Made by a program: the position numbers and the translations under genes
Notes under the pieces: model-generated
What the model saw: the letters and a program-made list of their open reading frames with translations, nothing else
Databases searched by the model: none
What the model was told of the DNA's origin: nothing
Part shown: positions 53,520 to 64,000 of the stretch, in pieces
Layout: every line of letters begins with the position of its first letter
How positions within the stretch are numbered: the stretch's first letter is position 1
NCBI GenBank assembly: GCA_947311845.1
Contig: CAMZMU010000063.1
Location: 120,546,135-120,610,134 of the forward strand
Length of the DNA stretch: 64,000 nucleotides
From: Poa pratensis
Taxonomy: Eukaryota > Streptophyta > Magnoliopsida > Poales > Poaceae
Reading direction: 5' to 3'

Positions 53520-56500
53520 CTAGGTAATATGTCCGTGCGTTGTAACGGGTGACGAAAAATCTATGTTGAATGCAAGTGTGTCGGTGTCGCCACAACCCAG
53601 CAAAAATTTTTGTGTCGTCACACAAACTCACATTATTCCAGTTAGAGTTAGCTCAAATACCTCAATATTGAACAAGACATAAAGGAAATTATTTTCCAGT
53701 AAAATTAACTCAAATTCACAAAAAGTGGTTGTCACTACCATTGGTCCAGATATTGTTCCCGAACAGTTGGAAATCAGTTTCTACTTGCCCAGTATCACGA
53801 ATATCACCACAATCCACAAACATTCTTTAAAAAAAGTGTGCAAAGTGACTGCCTAAGCAGGAACGCGGACTCGCATTATTCAGGTTGTAGTCAGTTCAAA
53901 TACATCAATATTGAACACACCAAGATAAGATGTATTTTATTTTATAAATTCTCTTACTAATATATTCAGAAGGTGGTCTTTTAAAACAATGGCTATAAAC
54001 TCCCATGAATGCCTCCAGGCTACAGGCTGAAAATCATATGAAATTGTCTTTTATTGCATATATGAAGCAGCATTTGTACGAGCATACATGGAAAATCGAG
54101 ATTTAGGTGGGCATGCAAAGCATAAAATGGTATTTTCACCGAAGCATCACAAATGTAAACTTGACGTATAGAACTTGCCCATACAAACTGAGCATGCGTT
54201 CCACTTTCCTTATTTCAAATGCCAAGTGGAAACAAAACCAGTTGGTTCATTATAGTGAATTAGACTTTCGTAGTAACACTACCCAGCTGAAAACAATACA
54301 AATTGATTAACCATGCTGACCAGTCTGAAGATAGAACACTTATTTAAGGACGAGCTCCGCATGAAGCCATCAACAACAGGTTCATTGCATCCTCACTGGC
54401 TGTGGCAATTGGCGAATAGCACAATCTGAAAAGATATGAGTCAGAAATATCATAAGAACGCCATAGCTAAACTTCAAAGCCTGCAAAGAGTGAAACCTGG
54501 GACATACACAAAATTGGGTTGTCAGGTTGAGTACAAAACAAAATGAAGTCCACTTATTCGAGTGCCTAGTAATATACATATCTAGGTCATTTTAGAGAAA
54601 AAATTCCAGCATCCAGATATTTACAGTGCTAACAGAAAAGAAATGCAACTTAGTACTACGGTCTCTGATAAAAATTTCCAAGACATAACTACATAACATA
54701 TCCGAGCATGTTACTACCTGGAGAGTCGAAGCTGGAGTGTTGAAGCTTGTGTAGGGAATGGCAGGGAAGACACTTCCCCTGCTTGACACCTTTCTTACTT
54801 GGCCTGAATTAAACTCAATGGCGAATATGCAAACAATTGTCCTCACAAGAACGAAATCAGCGTATGTATTTTTTTTTATAAAACCATGAAAACTCTATTA
54901 CTCCCTTGTGCAGCGAGTAATACACTGAAACCACACATGATCTCATTGCTACGCTATGCAGGAAATGAATTCAATCATGCTTATATACAGTAGGATCAAA
55001 TTGGAGATCATCGAGAAACTCAACAGCTTGTTGCTTGCGGGATTATTAGTTCAGTACAGACAATGTTGGTTTTTTCTATGACACTTCCACAGCAATCCTT
55101 CATCTCCTGGTATTGTGCAGCATTCAGGGCAAAAGCGGCTCCACTAAATCCACAGGAACAACTCCACCATGATTCTCATCCCTCCTGATTCGTCGACCAA
55201 CCTACTTGGAAGCCTACTTGCAAGTACGAGCCCAAGGACGAGGCCGGAGGCGGCAAGTTGGAAGCCTACTTGCCTACAACCAATACATAATTGTCAGGTT
55301 GTGTGCCAAAAAGCCAGAGCTGGTGAGTGAGGAAAACCTGCATTCAGTTACCATTAGTGTCAGTAAGTTAAATAGCCAAAATCTTGGTTGCAGACCGAAG
55401 TGGTGTCCCAAACCTTTGAGAGCCTAGAGTTGAGACTTGAGGATATCGACAAGACACAGGTGCACAATAAACCCAGGGAGAAGCACATCAAATTCGGCTG
55501 CAGAGTCGGTCACAGTTGTGTAAAGTAACGCTAGTTTACAAAAGACATGGAAGGAACATATATACTACAGTGGAAGCATTTGCAAAACAGTTTCAGAGAG
55601 AATGTCAGGATGGTGGTAAGATGGATGGACTGATAGATGAATTGAATTGATTTCAGAAAGAGAGTATAGAGGACCTCGACTTTGAGGTACCCCTTCTCGT
55701 CGGATTCCTGGAAGGCGGCTAGGGCGCCCCTGCCGCTGAGGACGCCCTCCCTGCAGAGATAAAGGTGGATGATGGAGTTTTTTTTTAATTTTTTTAATTT
55801 TGCGAATGGTGGATGATGGAGTTGGCAAGGAGCTTGGCAATGGTGCGCTTGGTGTTGGAGTCCTTTCCTGTGATAGAGTCCTGCTCCTGCATTATTTGCA
55901 TCAAGACTGAGATGTAAAATATCCGTTCCTACATTCCGGCCACAAATGTATAGAACAAAAAATTCAGAAAGTGGATGAGAACTTACGAGCAGGTCGACGG
56001 ACAGGTTGACCTCCTCGAGGGTCAATTCGGTGGCTGCAAATCTATGCCGGAATCCAGTAAAAAATCGAACCCTCAATCACTGACGAAAAGCATAAGCAAG
56101 TAAGGGTTGGGGATAGTGACCTGGGAGGATGGAAAGAGGATGACGGGGATGGGCACGGCGGACAGAGCCCCGCCTGGCAGAGACGAAGTGTCGATACTGC
56201 TTGTGGTTCGGGGAGGAGGAAGAGAATAACGTCCACCTCTGCTCTGTCGCCGCCGAGTTATCCACGCAACCACCACTACCACCAAGATCTCCGGAGGGAT
56301 GGCGCAGGCGTGGTTGTCGTCGCCCTGCAGGTGCGCGGTCGGGACGGGGGGAGGCGTAATGGGTAGCTACAGCGGGGATCTTGGTGGCGGCGCGGTGGAG
56401 GAGCACGGCCGGATCCACGCCGACAACTCGAGGAATCGAGGTCGAGGTCGTCGTCGAGCGGGAGGCAGGCTGTCCGGACAGCGGCGGCGCGTCACTTTTG

Positions 56501-56648
56501 AGGGGCTAAACTGCAAACTGGAAGACGCATAAGTTGGACTGCGGGTTGATTTCAATATTTGTGAGGGACTCAAATGCAAAACGACCACGACGTCCGATTT
56601 CGTCCGTCGCTGGCCGAGACAGGACACTGCATATTTTTATAGTAGAGA
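53520..56648 (-). mobile_element. Helitron C, 3.1 kb, minus strand
   Basis: On the minus strand the 5' end is TCTCTACTATAAAAATATGC (from 56648). The 3' end is CCGTTACAACGCACGG (hairpin), then ACATATTAC and CTAG (53523-53520). The flanks are A and T, as expected. The termini differ from those of Helitrons A and B, so this is another family. No Rep/helicase is present. The interior holds exon-like fragments of an unidentified gene. Confidence 0.75.
55670..56033 (-). pseudogene. Captured exons of an unidentified gene inside Helitron C
   Basis: On the minus strand TTTGCAG|CCACC opens a 47-nt exon (56033-55987, ATELTLEEVNLSVDLL) ending at |GTAAGT. Next, AATGCAG|GAGCAGG opens an exon from 55886 (EQDSITGKDSNTKRTIAKLL then ANSIIH). 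A short duplication of AACTCCATCATCCACC precedes the continuation LYLCREGVLSGRGALAAFQE and SDEKGYLKVEVL. The splice signals are good and the protein looks real, but I do not recognise the family. Confidence 0.5.
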
Positions 56649-58356
56649 TTGTCTCTCCGTACAGCTCCATTAATCCATGCCTTATATGCGAAACTGTTTG
56701 GACACTTCTGATTATTGTTGCCACTGGACTGCTGTTCAAATGCAGATGAGGAGGTTTCCGAGGATGGATATGTTCAGATTGGGAGGAAGAGGAAGGTAAT
56801 CACGAAACTCGGTAAAATGCAGATAAATGGAGTCCATACTCACTCACCATTTCCTGCCATGCATTCTCAAACTCCACATGGCTTAGTGGGTGATTTACCG
56901 CTGTAAGTAGCTTTGCTTCCATCCCTTTTATTCAGGTGGGAAAGTTAATTTAAGTTATCTCTCTGCTTGTTCACATATGCCATTTGCAAAGCCTACGAAT
57001 CGTCTTTAGAAACACAAGTCGAATATTTGCCATAGCTTGGTCTTGATCTACAAAATAATTTTAGTCAGCAAACAAATTGGCACCAAATCGAATTCTTGGG
57101 CATGTGTGCCGGCACAAAAAGGCCAAGTATACCCTGTAAGTATGCAAATATGATGGAAGTCCGAAAAACCCATTCAAAATGTTTTCTCTGTCTCATCACG
57201 GACGGGGACAAATCCAAATATGAAGTTCTGCAAATGGTGGTTCCTCCCAACAAGCATCCCCAACGTCATGCAGTATTGCTCCTACATGTGGCGTCTGTGG
57301 CGTCAAATCTCACCACATCTCCAAACCCAGCATAGTTAGCCCAACAACTAGCATGACTTCGGAAAATATTCTGCAAATGGTGGAGGAGCACGGCCGGATC
57401 CACGCCGACAACTCGAGGAATCGAGGTCGAGGTCGTCGTCGAGCGGGAGGCAGGCTGTCCGGACAGCGGCGGCGCGTCACTTTTGAGGGGCTAAACTGCA
57501 AACTGGAAGACGCATAAGTTGGACTGCGGGTTGATTTCAATATTTGTGAGGGACTCAAATGCAAAACGACCACGACGTCCGATTTCGTCCGTCGCTGGCC
57601 GAGACAGGACACTGCATATTTTTATAGTAGAGATTGTCTCTCCGTACAGCTCCATTAATCCATGCCTTATATGCGAAACTGTTTGGACACTTCTGATTAT
57701 TGTTGCAACTGGACTGCTGTTCAAATGCAGATGAGGAGGTTTCTGAGGATGGATATGTTCAGATTGGGAGGAAGAGGAAGGTAATCACGAAACTCGGTAA
57801 AATGCAGATAAATGGAGTCCATACTCACTCACCATTTCCTGCCATGCATTCTCAAACTCCACATGGCTTAGTGGGTGATTTACCGCTGTAAGTAGCTTTG
57901 CTTCCATCCCTTTTATTCAGGTGGGAAAGTTAATTTAAGTTATCTCTCTGCTTGTTCACATATGCCATTTGCAAAGCCTACGAATCGTCTTTAGAAACAC
58001 AAGTCGAATATTTGCCATAGCTTGGTCTTGATCTACAAAATAATTTTAGTCAGCAAACAAATTGGCACCAAATCGAATTCTTGGGCATGTGTGCCGGCAC
58101 AAAAAGGCCAAGTATACCCTGTAAGTATGCAAATATGATGGAAGTCCGAAAAACCCATTCAAAATGTTTTCTCTGTCTCATCACGGACGGGGACAAATCC
58201 AAATATGAAGTTCTGCAAATGGTGGTTCCTCCAACAAGCATCCCCAACGTCATGCAGTATTGCTCCTACATGTGGCGTCTGTGGCGTCAAATCTCACCAC
58301 ATCTCCAAACCCAGCATAGTTAGCCCAACAACTGGCATGACTTCGGAAAATATTCT
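56394..58356 (+). repeat. Recent 985-bp tandem duplication
   Basis: Unit 1 (56394-57372) and unit 2 (57379-58356) differ at only a few positions (for example TTTCCGAGG/TTTCTGAGG and one missing C near 58230). The unit contains the last about 255 bp of Helitron C, including its 5' terminus (second copy at 57633). It also contains flanking exon-like sequence reading EDGYVQIGRKRKVITKLGK and a CGVCGVKSHH stretch that weakly resembles a zinc knuckle. A GGTGGAGGAGC phrase marks the junction. Confidence 0.9.
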
Positions 58357-58689
58357 TCACAACGTCGTTCGTGTCAAAATCAATATGCTAATAAAATTTT
58401 GGGTTATGTGTTCTATACTCTTTGAAGAACTCCATGAGCTTTTTTACATAATCTACTTGCTCCTTTTTAGCCACCCTTCTGCATTTCATATATCAGTTTA
58501 TGTTATTGCGGAGTGATGAATTTAATAGGTACACCACCCACTAGGGTTAAAAAAAATCAGATACAAGTGAGTCGGACTTTATTTACCTGTTTTCCAGGTC
58601 ACGTTTGTCATGTTTCCTTAGCAACATGTACAATTCAACAACGTTCATTCCTTAGCAATAAATAGGGCCTCCACCACTACGGGAAACCC

Positions 58690-59080
58690 ACGATACGCCG
58701 ACGGCCAGAAGCCGTCGGGGTAGGCACGTTTGCCGTCGGCGTAGGCCTAGGCCGACGGCGGCCGTCGGCGTATCTCCGTCGGCGTAGCAGCCCGTCGGCG
58801 TATACAAATAACCGTCGGCGTATACGTAACCGTCGGCGTAGCCTCTGTGGGACCCACAAAAACGGAAGCCGTCCGTCTCCGTCTGCTCCACCCATACGCC
58901 GACGGCAGTGCCGTCGGCCTAGCGTGCCACGTGGAGCGAGCTGGTGCGTCTGGGACGTGGCATACGCCGACGGTAAAGCCGTCGGCGTATTCGTGACCAT
59001 TTGGTCCATTTTAGATGACGTGGCAGCACCCTGTGCGCCTGGGAAGTTCTCTACGCCGACGGCAATGCCGTCGGCGTATC
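58690..59080. repeat. CACTA subterminal CCGTCGGCGTA repeats
   Basis: About ten copies of CCGTCGGCGTA or its inverse occur, several as perfect 11-bp palindromes with a 5-base centre (for example 59043-59069). In En/Spm such motifs bind the element's TNPA protein. Confidence 0.85.
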
Positions 59081-59306
59081 CTTGACCATAATTTCCAATT
59101 TTAGCTGCTTGTTGCTGCTGGTTTCTGGCGCATTTTAAATACAATTAAAATTGCACAAATTATAAAACACGACAGAAACATCACATAAAACATCACATAT
59201 ATATCCAAAATGACACAAACATGATTCGAATTCATACAAGCATTCATACAAACTCAAAATGACAGAAACATAGTTCGAATTGACACCCGGAACACCCGAA
59301 CTAATC

Positions 59307-61847
59307 CTACATCTCGTGAGAGGTCGAGCCACCTATCTCTGACCGCGTGAAAATAGGCGACCGACCGCGTGGGCCAGTCGAACCACACAGGGAATCCGGA
59401 GAGCCACGGGACTGTGTGGTCTCACGCGACGAACCCGGCGAGGCACCACCAGTGCCATGCACCACGAGCGCGCGCGTCGAAGTCGGCGAGGCAAAAGCAG
59501 GATCATTGGGTGCATTCCTCGAGCAACTCGATCCCTACATGTTTGAGTCCAAGTTAGCAACTTGGAAAGCACAGCATGGCGGTAACAATTTGTTTGGCAA
59601 ATAACTTACCGGTGTCGCTTGCTTGTATGTGCGAGCGACCGACTCCCTCGTTGGGCCGACGGGCGGGATCCCCGGCCTAGGTGGACGCGTAGGCAGCGCC
59701 TCCCGCTCTCCAGTGGCAAAAAACTTCTCGGTAGCCTACAAGATAGTTTAGATGTCAGGAGTTGTAGAAAAAGAAGGTTCAAACTAGAGGAAATGGGACT
59801 TGTCATATTTTGCAAATACAAAAGTTGAAACTTACAGCATCCTTCAACTCATTCCACTCCTCATACTCCTGGCTCTTCTGTACCCACAACTGATACTGTC
59901 TCTCATAGTCCGCGTAAGCGGCATCGAAGGCCGCCTCGAAATCAGCCTACAGTTTTAAAAGGGAACGCATCTCGTCAACTTAGCCACTTAGCTAGGAACG
60001 AATGTCGGAAAGAGAATGAAATTGAGAAAAACTTACATCGGGGCGAGCTCGGGAAGGCCGACGAGGCAGGACGGGAGGGTCGTCGGCGGTGAGGGTAGCC
60101 TTGACACGCGAGAGGCCCAACTCAGGAGTACGCGTGAGTACCGCACTAAGCATGAGAGGACGGCCATGCTCCCAACCGTTCCCGGCAAGGACCACCGCTC
60201 TCTCATCGGTGTCATGCCGAAGAGGGTTGTCCACAAACGGATTTATACCCTGGAACGTCTCGACGTATGCCTTTATCCCCTCCTTGGCAGTGCCGAAGTA
60301 ATCGGGCTGCGAGGGCTGAGGCTCAGAAAAATTGGGCTTCTTCATCTTCATCCTCTCCCATGTTTGCATGTCCGTAAGAGGCTCCCCGAGATCGGCCTCC
60401 TGCAATGCCAAAGAAGTGTCATGCGTATCAAGTAGGAACATGAGGGGAAATAAATGAAGATTGTTTCATGTATATATATACCAGCTTTGCCTTGAAGCGA
60501 TCATGGTTGCGGGCACCCGCACGATGTGTCCCCCCGCTCCCGCGGTTTAACCTGTTTCGCTCGCTCAAGGCCTTGAACTCGGGGTCCTCCCCAGCCCACC
60601 TAGACACCAACGCCCTCCACGCGTCATCCTTGCCATAGGCCCATGAGGGCTTAAACTGAAAAAACAATACTCATGTGAAGAACGGATAATGCAATTGCAA
60701 CCTAGCAGCAACATGTAATCTCATTAACAATCTACTTACCGCCATGTAGTCATCTACGGTCACCTCAAGTGGGTTCTCCACAATCTCATGCTTCACCGCC
60801 TTCTTGTGTAACGTCTCAGTACTGAAATGATTGATGATGGTATGCTTTGCATTGTAGAACTGCTGTCGTGTCAACTTCCTACAAGCCCCCTCCAAAGTCC
60901 TGTCCGCATCGGCCCGCTGCTCAGGAAGTACCCTATAGAACCTCTTTAATCATGCACAAAAAACAAATTGTGAGAGCATGGTGGGGACATCAAGTATGAA
61001 CGAAATTCGAAAAGTTCAACTTACCCAAAACTTGTTGATCACGGCGTCAGAACATTTCCCGCCGCTCGCGTAATTGGCGGCCTGATAGTCTACCCAATGG
61101 GTGGCTAGCTTCGTCGCGCCGTTGGGGACGGTACTGTACAAGCCCGGCCAAAACTTCCTAATCAAAGCTCCAATCAGGGTGTTAGGCACACGGGCTCCCG
61201 CAGGATGTATCCAGTTGCTGCACAATAATGAAACATTAGTACATGTCAAATTGTCCTGACCACAATGAAGTTACCATGTTCAAAATTAGTATATATAGTC
61301 ACTTACTCTTTCCCATTAGGCGTAATGAGGATCTTCGCCTCCTCGGTAGCAGGTTCCTTGTCCTCATCAGGGACCTGGGATTCCCCTCGAATCCTTGGCT
61401 TCTTCGGCGGCGCGGAGGACCCCGCCTCCAAGTCCGTGGAGGGGCCCGGCCCCACGTCCGTGGAGGGGCCCGTCTCCTCCGAGTCCGTGGAGGGGCCCGT
61501 CCCCACGTCCGTGGAGGGGCCCGCAGAGGGTATGTCCGAAGACACGTCGCCCCCACCTCGCCCTCGTCCTCCACCTCGCCCTCGTCCTCGTCCTGCACCT
61601 CGTCCCCTCGGAGGAACTGGAGCATCGGCACCTCCCCCTCCTCCAGCATCTCCACCCTCACCTGCATTGAGAAAGGGTGAACAATTAAGCATAAAGACAT
61701 GAACAAATTAAGAATTGCATCACCTCTACTCTCACCACTGTCAGAAAGGTAACGCGGGTTCGGAATAGGTTCTCTTCCACTTTTAGTAACTTTCTTCTGG
61801 CGCATCTTCTTCACCAAGGAGGCCGATGATTCCTTGCCTTGGCTCAT
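59307..61847 (-). CDS. CACTA-encoded Transposase_24 / TNPA-like protein, about nine exons
   Basis: Exons inferred from homology and canonical sites, 5' to 3': 61847-61736 (MSQGKESSASLVKKM), 61661-61307 (Gly/Arg-rich, then four PSTDVGxG repeats), 61217-61025 (NWIHPAGARVPNTLIGALIR), about 60945-60741 (FYRVLPEQRADADRTLEGAC), 60655-60482 (SWAYGKDDAWRALVSRWAGE), 60401-60037, about 59950-59838 (YERQYQLWVQKSQEYEEW, coiled-coil-like), 59737-59610 and 59538-59307 (ends GGSTSHEM). The GTRVPNTLIG and RNRxxRGSGGTHRAG blocks are typical of plant Ptta/En-Spm Transposase_24 proteins. The role inferred from TNPA is binding the subterminal repeats to help transposition by TNP2. The sites join in frame where I checked them (DSG|EGG, GK|DNW). 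No stop or frameshift was seen. Confidence 0.7.
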
Positions 61848-61859
61848 CTTGGTCAATCA

Positions 61860-62760
61860 CCTGCATTGAGAAAGAGTACACCAAATGCAGTAGCATCAAA
61901 TAATCAACAATCAAATTCATCTCAAATTCATGTAATTGATCTCAGATTTGTTTCTATCAAGATTACAGCAAACATAATTGTCGCAGACTTGTAATATGCT
62001 TTTTGCTCCTCTGTCATCATTTTTTGCAAATAATTATACAGTTCAATTGCAGCTGTTGATTTTTCTACTGGTGATAATCCATGGCCAATATTCAGAAAGC
62101 CTACAACCATGTCTTCTACTACAGATCTACAATAACTTCAGTGCTGCACATAATTTAGTTGCTCGATGTACTGTTGAAAATCAACAAGTTGCTCCGTGCT
62201 GCAAAAGGGGCAGCATGGTGTTGCTAACCTAACACTCCATAAAGAACGTTGAGATCCACCATCATAAGTGTTTCGAGACAGCATATTTTACATTATATTC
62301 TCACCAAAGTAATTCTTTCGCAGTTAAAATATGAGGTGCTGGGAACACTTTTGCATCAAAATCACTAATGTAAATAAAAAGAATTGCATGTAGTATTGGT
62401 AACAGGTTGCTGTACTACTACCTATAGAGGATGGATCAAGGAAACGAAATGTAGGTAGCAAAAGGGCAAGATCATCTACTCCAAACCATTACGTGCTTTC
62501 CAAGAGAATAGGTTTGTCTCACTAACAGGAGCTCTGAATGTGTGTGCTCTGAATGTTTGATTGATCTACGACACTAGGTGATTAAGAGAAGAACTAATCA
62601 GCACATGACATGCAGACCTAGAACTGAGAAGGAATTATACCTCTCCCTGTGGCAGGACCAACCCGATGAAGACAGGCAGCAGCAACCTTAGGTCGTCAGC
62701 TAGGCCAGAGCGGGGTGCCTCTCAGCTCTAGGTCCGGGCGGTGGGGAGCCTCGAGCAGCA
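61860..62760. other. CACTA right arm, similar to 19-21.4 kb region
   Basis: No gene. Phrases such as GAAGACAGGCAGCAGCA with CAGCTAGG nearby (62680-62710) correspond in order to 21235-21270, and CTACTCCAAAC (62480) to 19052. The relation is diverged but collinear. Confidence 0.5.
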
Positions 62761-62959
62761 GGGTGCGTGGCGAGTAGTCGAGCAGCAGGGTCCGTCTGCG
62801 GCGTCGAGGAGGAAGAGGAGGTCGCGGGACAACTTTGCCGCTGGCGGCGGGGACCAGTGAGCCGGGGAGGACGTTGGCCGTGGGGGACGGCCCGCTCGCC
62901 GGCGGGAGCGGTGCTGCGAGCTGGCGGCGCCGGCGGGGAAAGAAACCCTAGCTAGAACG

Positions 62960-63110
62960 TTGGCCGTGGGGGACGGCCCGCTCGCCGGCGCGGGGAGGGA
63001 TTGGGTCGCCGGCGCGGGGAGGGATTGGGGAGGTCGCCGGCGTGGGGAGGGATTGGGGAGGTCGCCGGCGCGGGGAGGGATTGGGTCGCCGCGGCGCGGG
63101 GAGGGATTTG
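62960..63110 (+). repeat. GC-rich minisatellite in CACTA right arm
   Basis: CGCCGGCGCGGGGAGGGATT recurs about five times with 21-28-bp spacing. It overlaps a short duplication of TTGGCCGTGGGGGACGGCCC (62874 and 62960). Confidence 0.85.
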
Positions 63111-63388
63111 GTTAGTTGGGGATTTTTTGGAGTGAAGGCGCGCGAAGCTTTCGGGCCGATTTGGCTTAGCTAGTCAGGCCTACGCCGACGGCTTTGCCGT
63201 CGGCGTATGGTTTTGCTTCTTTTTTTTAAAGAAATCAATTAATTTTTTAATTTTTTTTTCAATTCTTCTATTATGTTCTTTTTTTTTAAAGAAAGGGGGT
63301 AGCCAGTCTTTTTTTTTTGACTCACTGGTCCCTTTATCCTTCGGATCAGAGACTACCTCTTCGTTCTAGGATCAGAAAATATCACACC

Positions 63389-63444
63389 AAACTTGGGTAC
63401 ATAGACGAATGACAACAAACTTGGGTACATAGACGAATGACAAC
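63389..63444 (+). repeat. 28-bp unit, two tandem copies
   Basis: AAACTTGGGTACATAGACGA starts at 63389 and at 63417, and the units are identical. Confidence 0.9.
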
Positions 63445-63640
63445 AAACTTGCACTAGTAGGAATGTGCTTATAGCCACCAGTCTACATCTTTATTTAATC
63501 CATAATACATCACGAATAATGTAACTAACTTTTGCCGGGTCCTAAGCCGCGAGGTGCTGAGCGGCCGGCGGCTTGCACCCAAACATAAGGAACCATCACT
63601 GGGGCAATACTCACCTCCTCGGCAAATCATCATTGCGTCA

Positions 63641-63821
63641 CCCTAATCCAGTGGCTGGATTCAACCTACCTGCGGGCTTGTGTTTCCAACAGCGTCGTTG
63701 TGTTGTCCTTATTCACCGACCTACAGGAGGTGGCTCCAATGGCTGGCCGGTGAACAAGGACGAACACAATAATGCCAGGGAACATGCCAGCAGGTAGGCT
63801 AAATCCAGCCATTGGATTCGG
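63641..63821. repeat. Imperfect inverted repeat, about 78-bp arms
   Basis: The left arm (63641-63721, with GTGGCTGGATTCAACCTACC) pairs with the right arm (63745-63821, with GGTAGGCTAAATCCAGCCAT) at roughly three quarters of positions around a 23-bp loop. It may be a degenerate MITE or a hairpin transcript source. Confidence 0.6.
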
Positions 63822-63881
63822 TGGCGAAGGTAGAACAAAACACACGGTTTCTCCTGCAAATCGGCCTTCGATCCACGGAGC

Positions 63882-63978
63882 GGCAAGACGTCTCTGATGA
63901 TTTGCAACCGTCTGGCAAGACGTCTCTGATGATCTGCAACCGTTTGGAACGGTCGCAGGTCATCAGAGACGTCTTGCC
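63882..63978. repeat. 30-bp near-perfect hairpin with an extra direct copy of one arm
   Basis: GGCAAGACGTCTCTGATGAT begins at 63882 and again at 63914. The second copy pairs with 63949-63978 (ending AGAGACGTCTTGCC) across a 5-base loop, with three mismatches in 30. Confidence 0.85.
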
Positions 63979-64000
63979 GCTGGTTGCCAAAGATGCCTCT

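Larger units (their letters stand above)
58675..63205 (-). mobile_element. CACTA (En/Spm) derivative without TNP2
   Basis: The left terminus is CACTACGGGAAACCCACGAT. Subterminal palindromes of the form TACGCCGACGG-n5-CCGTCGGCGTA crowd 58690-59080 and recur at the right at 63181-63208. An element-encoded Transposase_24-type gene fills 59307-61847. The DDE transposase (TNP2, Transposase_21) is absent, so the element is non-autonomous. The right terminal repeat (CCCGTAGTG) was not found, so the right limit is approximate. Confidence 0.8.

Noticed and set aside
63573..63907. Short frames at the right edge
   Set aside because: They run through inverted-repeat arms and mirror each other on the two strands.

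Overview
The window is nuclear DNA of a grass, most likely a pooid (Brachypodium/Triticeae type). The evidence is intron-containing plant genes, Thalos-like Stowaway MITEs, CACTA, PIF/Harbinger, hAT-like and Mutator-like transposons, several Helitrons with grass-type termini, and a tRNA-derived SINE. No full-length LTR retrotransposon is evident, which favours a compact genome or a gene-rich accessory region. There are no bacterial operons, CRISPR arrays or recognisable tRNA genes.

Layout, left to right. 1-707: 3' end of a G-type-lectin-like receptor kinase. 2.5-5.9 kb: F-box gene copy 1, with a broken exon 1 and a Helitron in its intron. 7.8-9.3 kb: F-box copy 2, nearly intact. 9.7-13.6 kb: a split Mutator-like transposase gene with a LEA_2 (WHy-domain) gene lying antisense inside it. 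13.8-14.4 kb: a third, truncated LEA copy. 14.4-15.4 kb: a LINE reverse-transcriptase fragment. 15.5-29 kb: few recognisable genes; MITEs, an isolated Helitron 3' end, a tandem duplication, a hAT-like element, a SINE and a candidate minus-strand spliced unit. 30.0-39.2 kb: a second, expanded copy of the 7.8-13.8 kb block (F-box copy 3, Mutator-like pseudogene, intact LEA_2 gene). 39.4-41.4 kb: LINE 3' ends and low-complexity DNA. 41.4-46.7 kb: a 5.3-kb Helitron that carries the first exon of an MTV1-like ENTH/VHS gene and is itself interrupted by a PIF/Harbinger element. 46.9-49.5 kb: the best-preserved Mutator-like transposase gene. 51.5-52.9 kb: a 5' copy of that gene abutting a broken DUF6598 gene. 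53.5-58.4 kb: a minus-strand Helitron and a recent 985-bp tandem duplication that copies its end. 58.7-63.2 kb: a CACTA derivative with a multi-exon Transposase_24-type gene. The right edge holds inverted repeats.

The recurring theme is duplication and capture. Three F-box copies, three LEA copies and at least four Mutator-like copies or remnants share the window, and paralogues supply 'empty site' comparisons that date insertions relative to each other. The Mutator-like family keeps a fixed 26-codon first exon and a short basic second exon, and it has lysine where the first catalytic aspartate is expected in the two copies where that site is visible. This suggests a catalytically inactive, possibly co-opted lineage. 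The single best candidate for an intact host gene is the LEA_2 gene at 35.6-36.5 kb; F-box copy 2 and the 47-kb Mutator-like gene are each one frameshift from intact.
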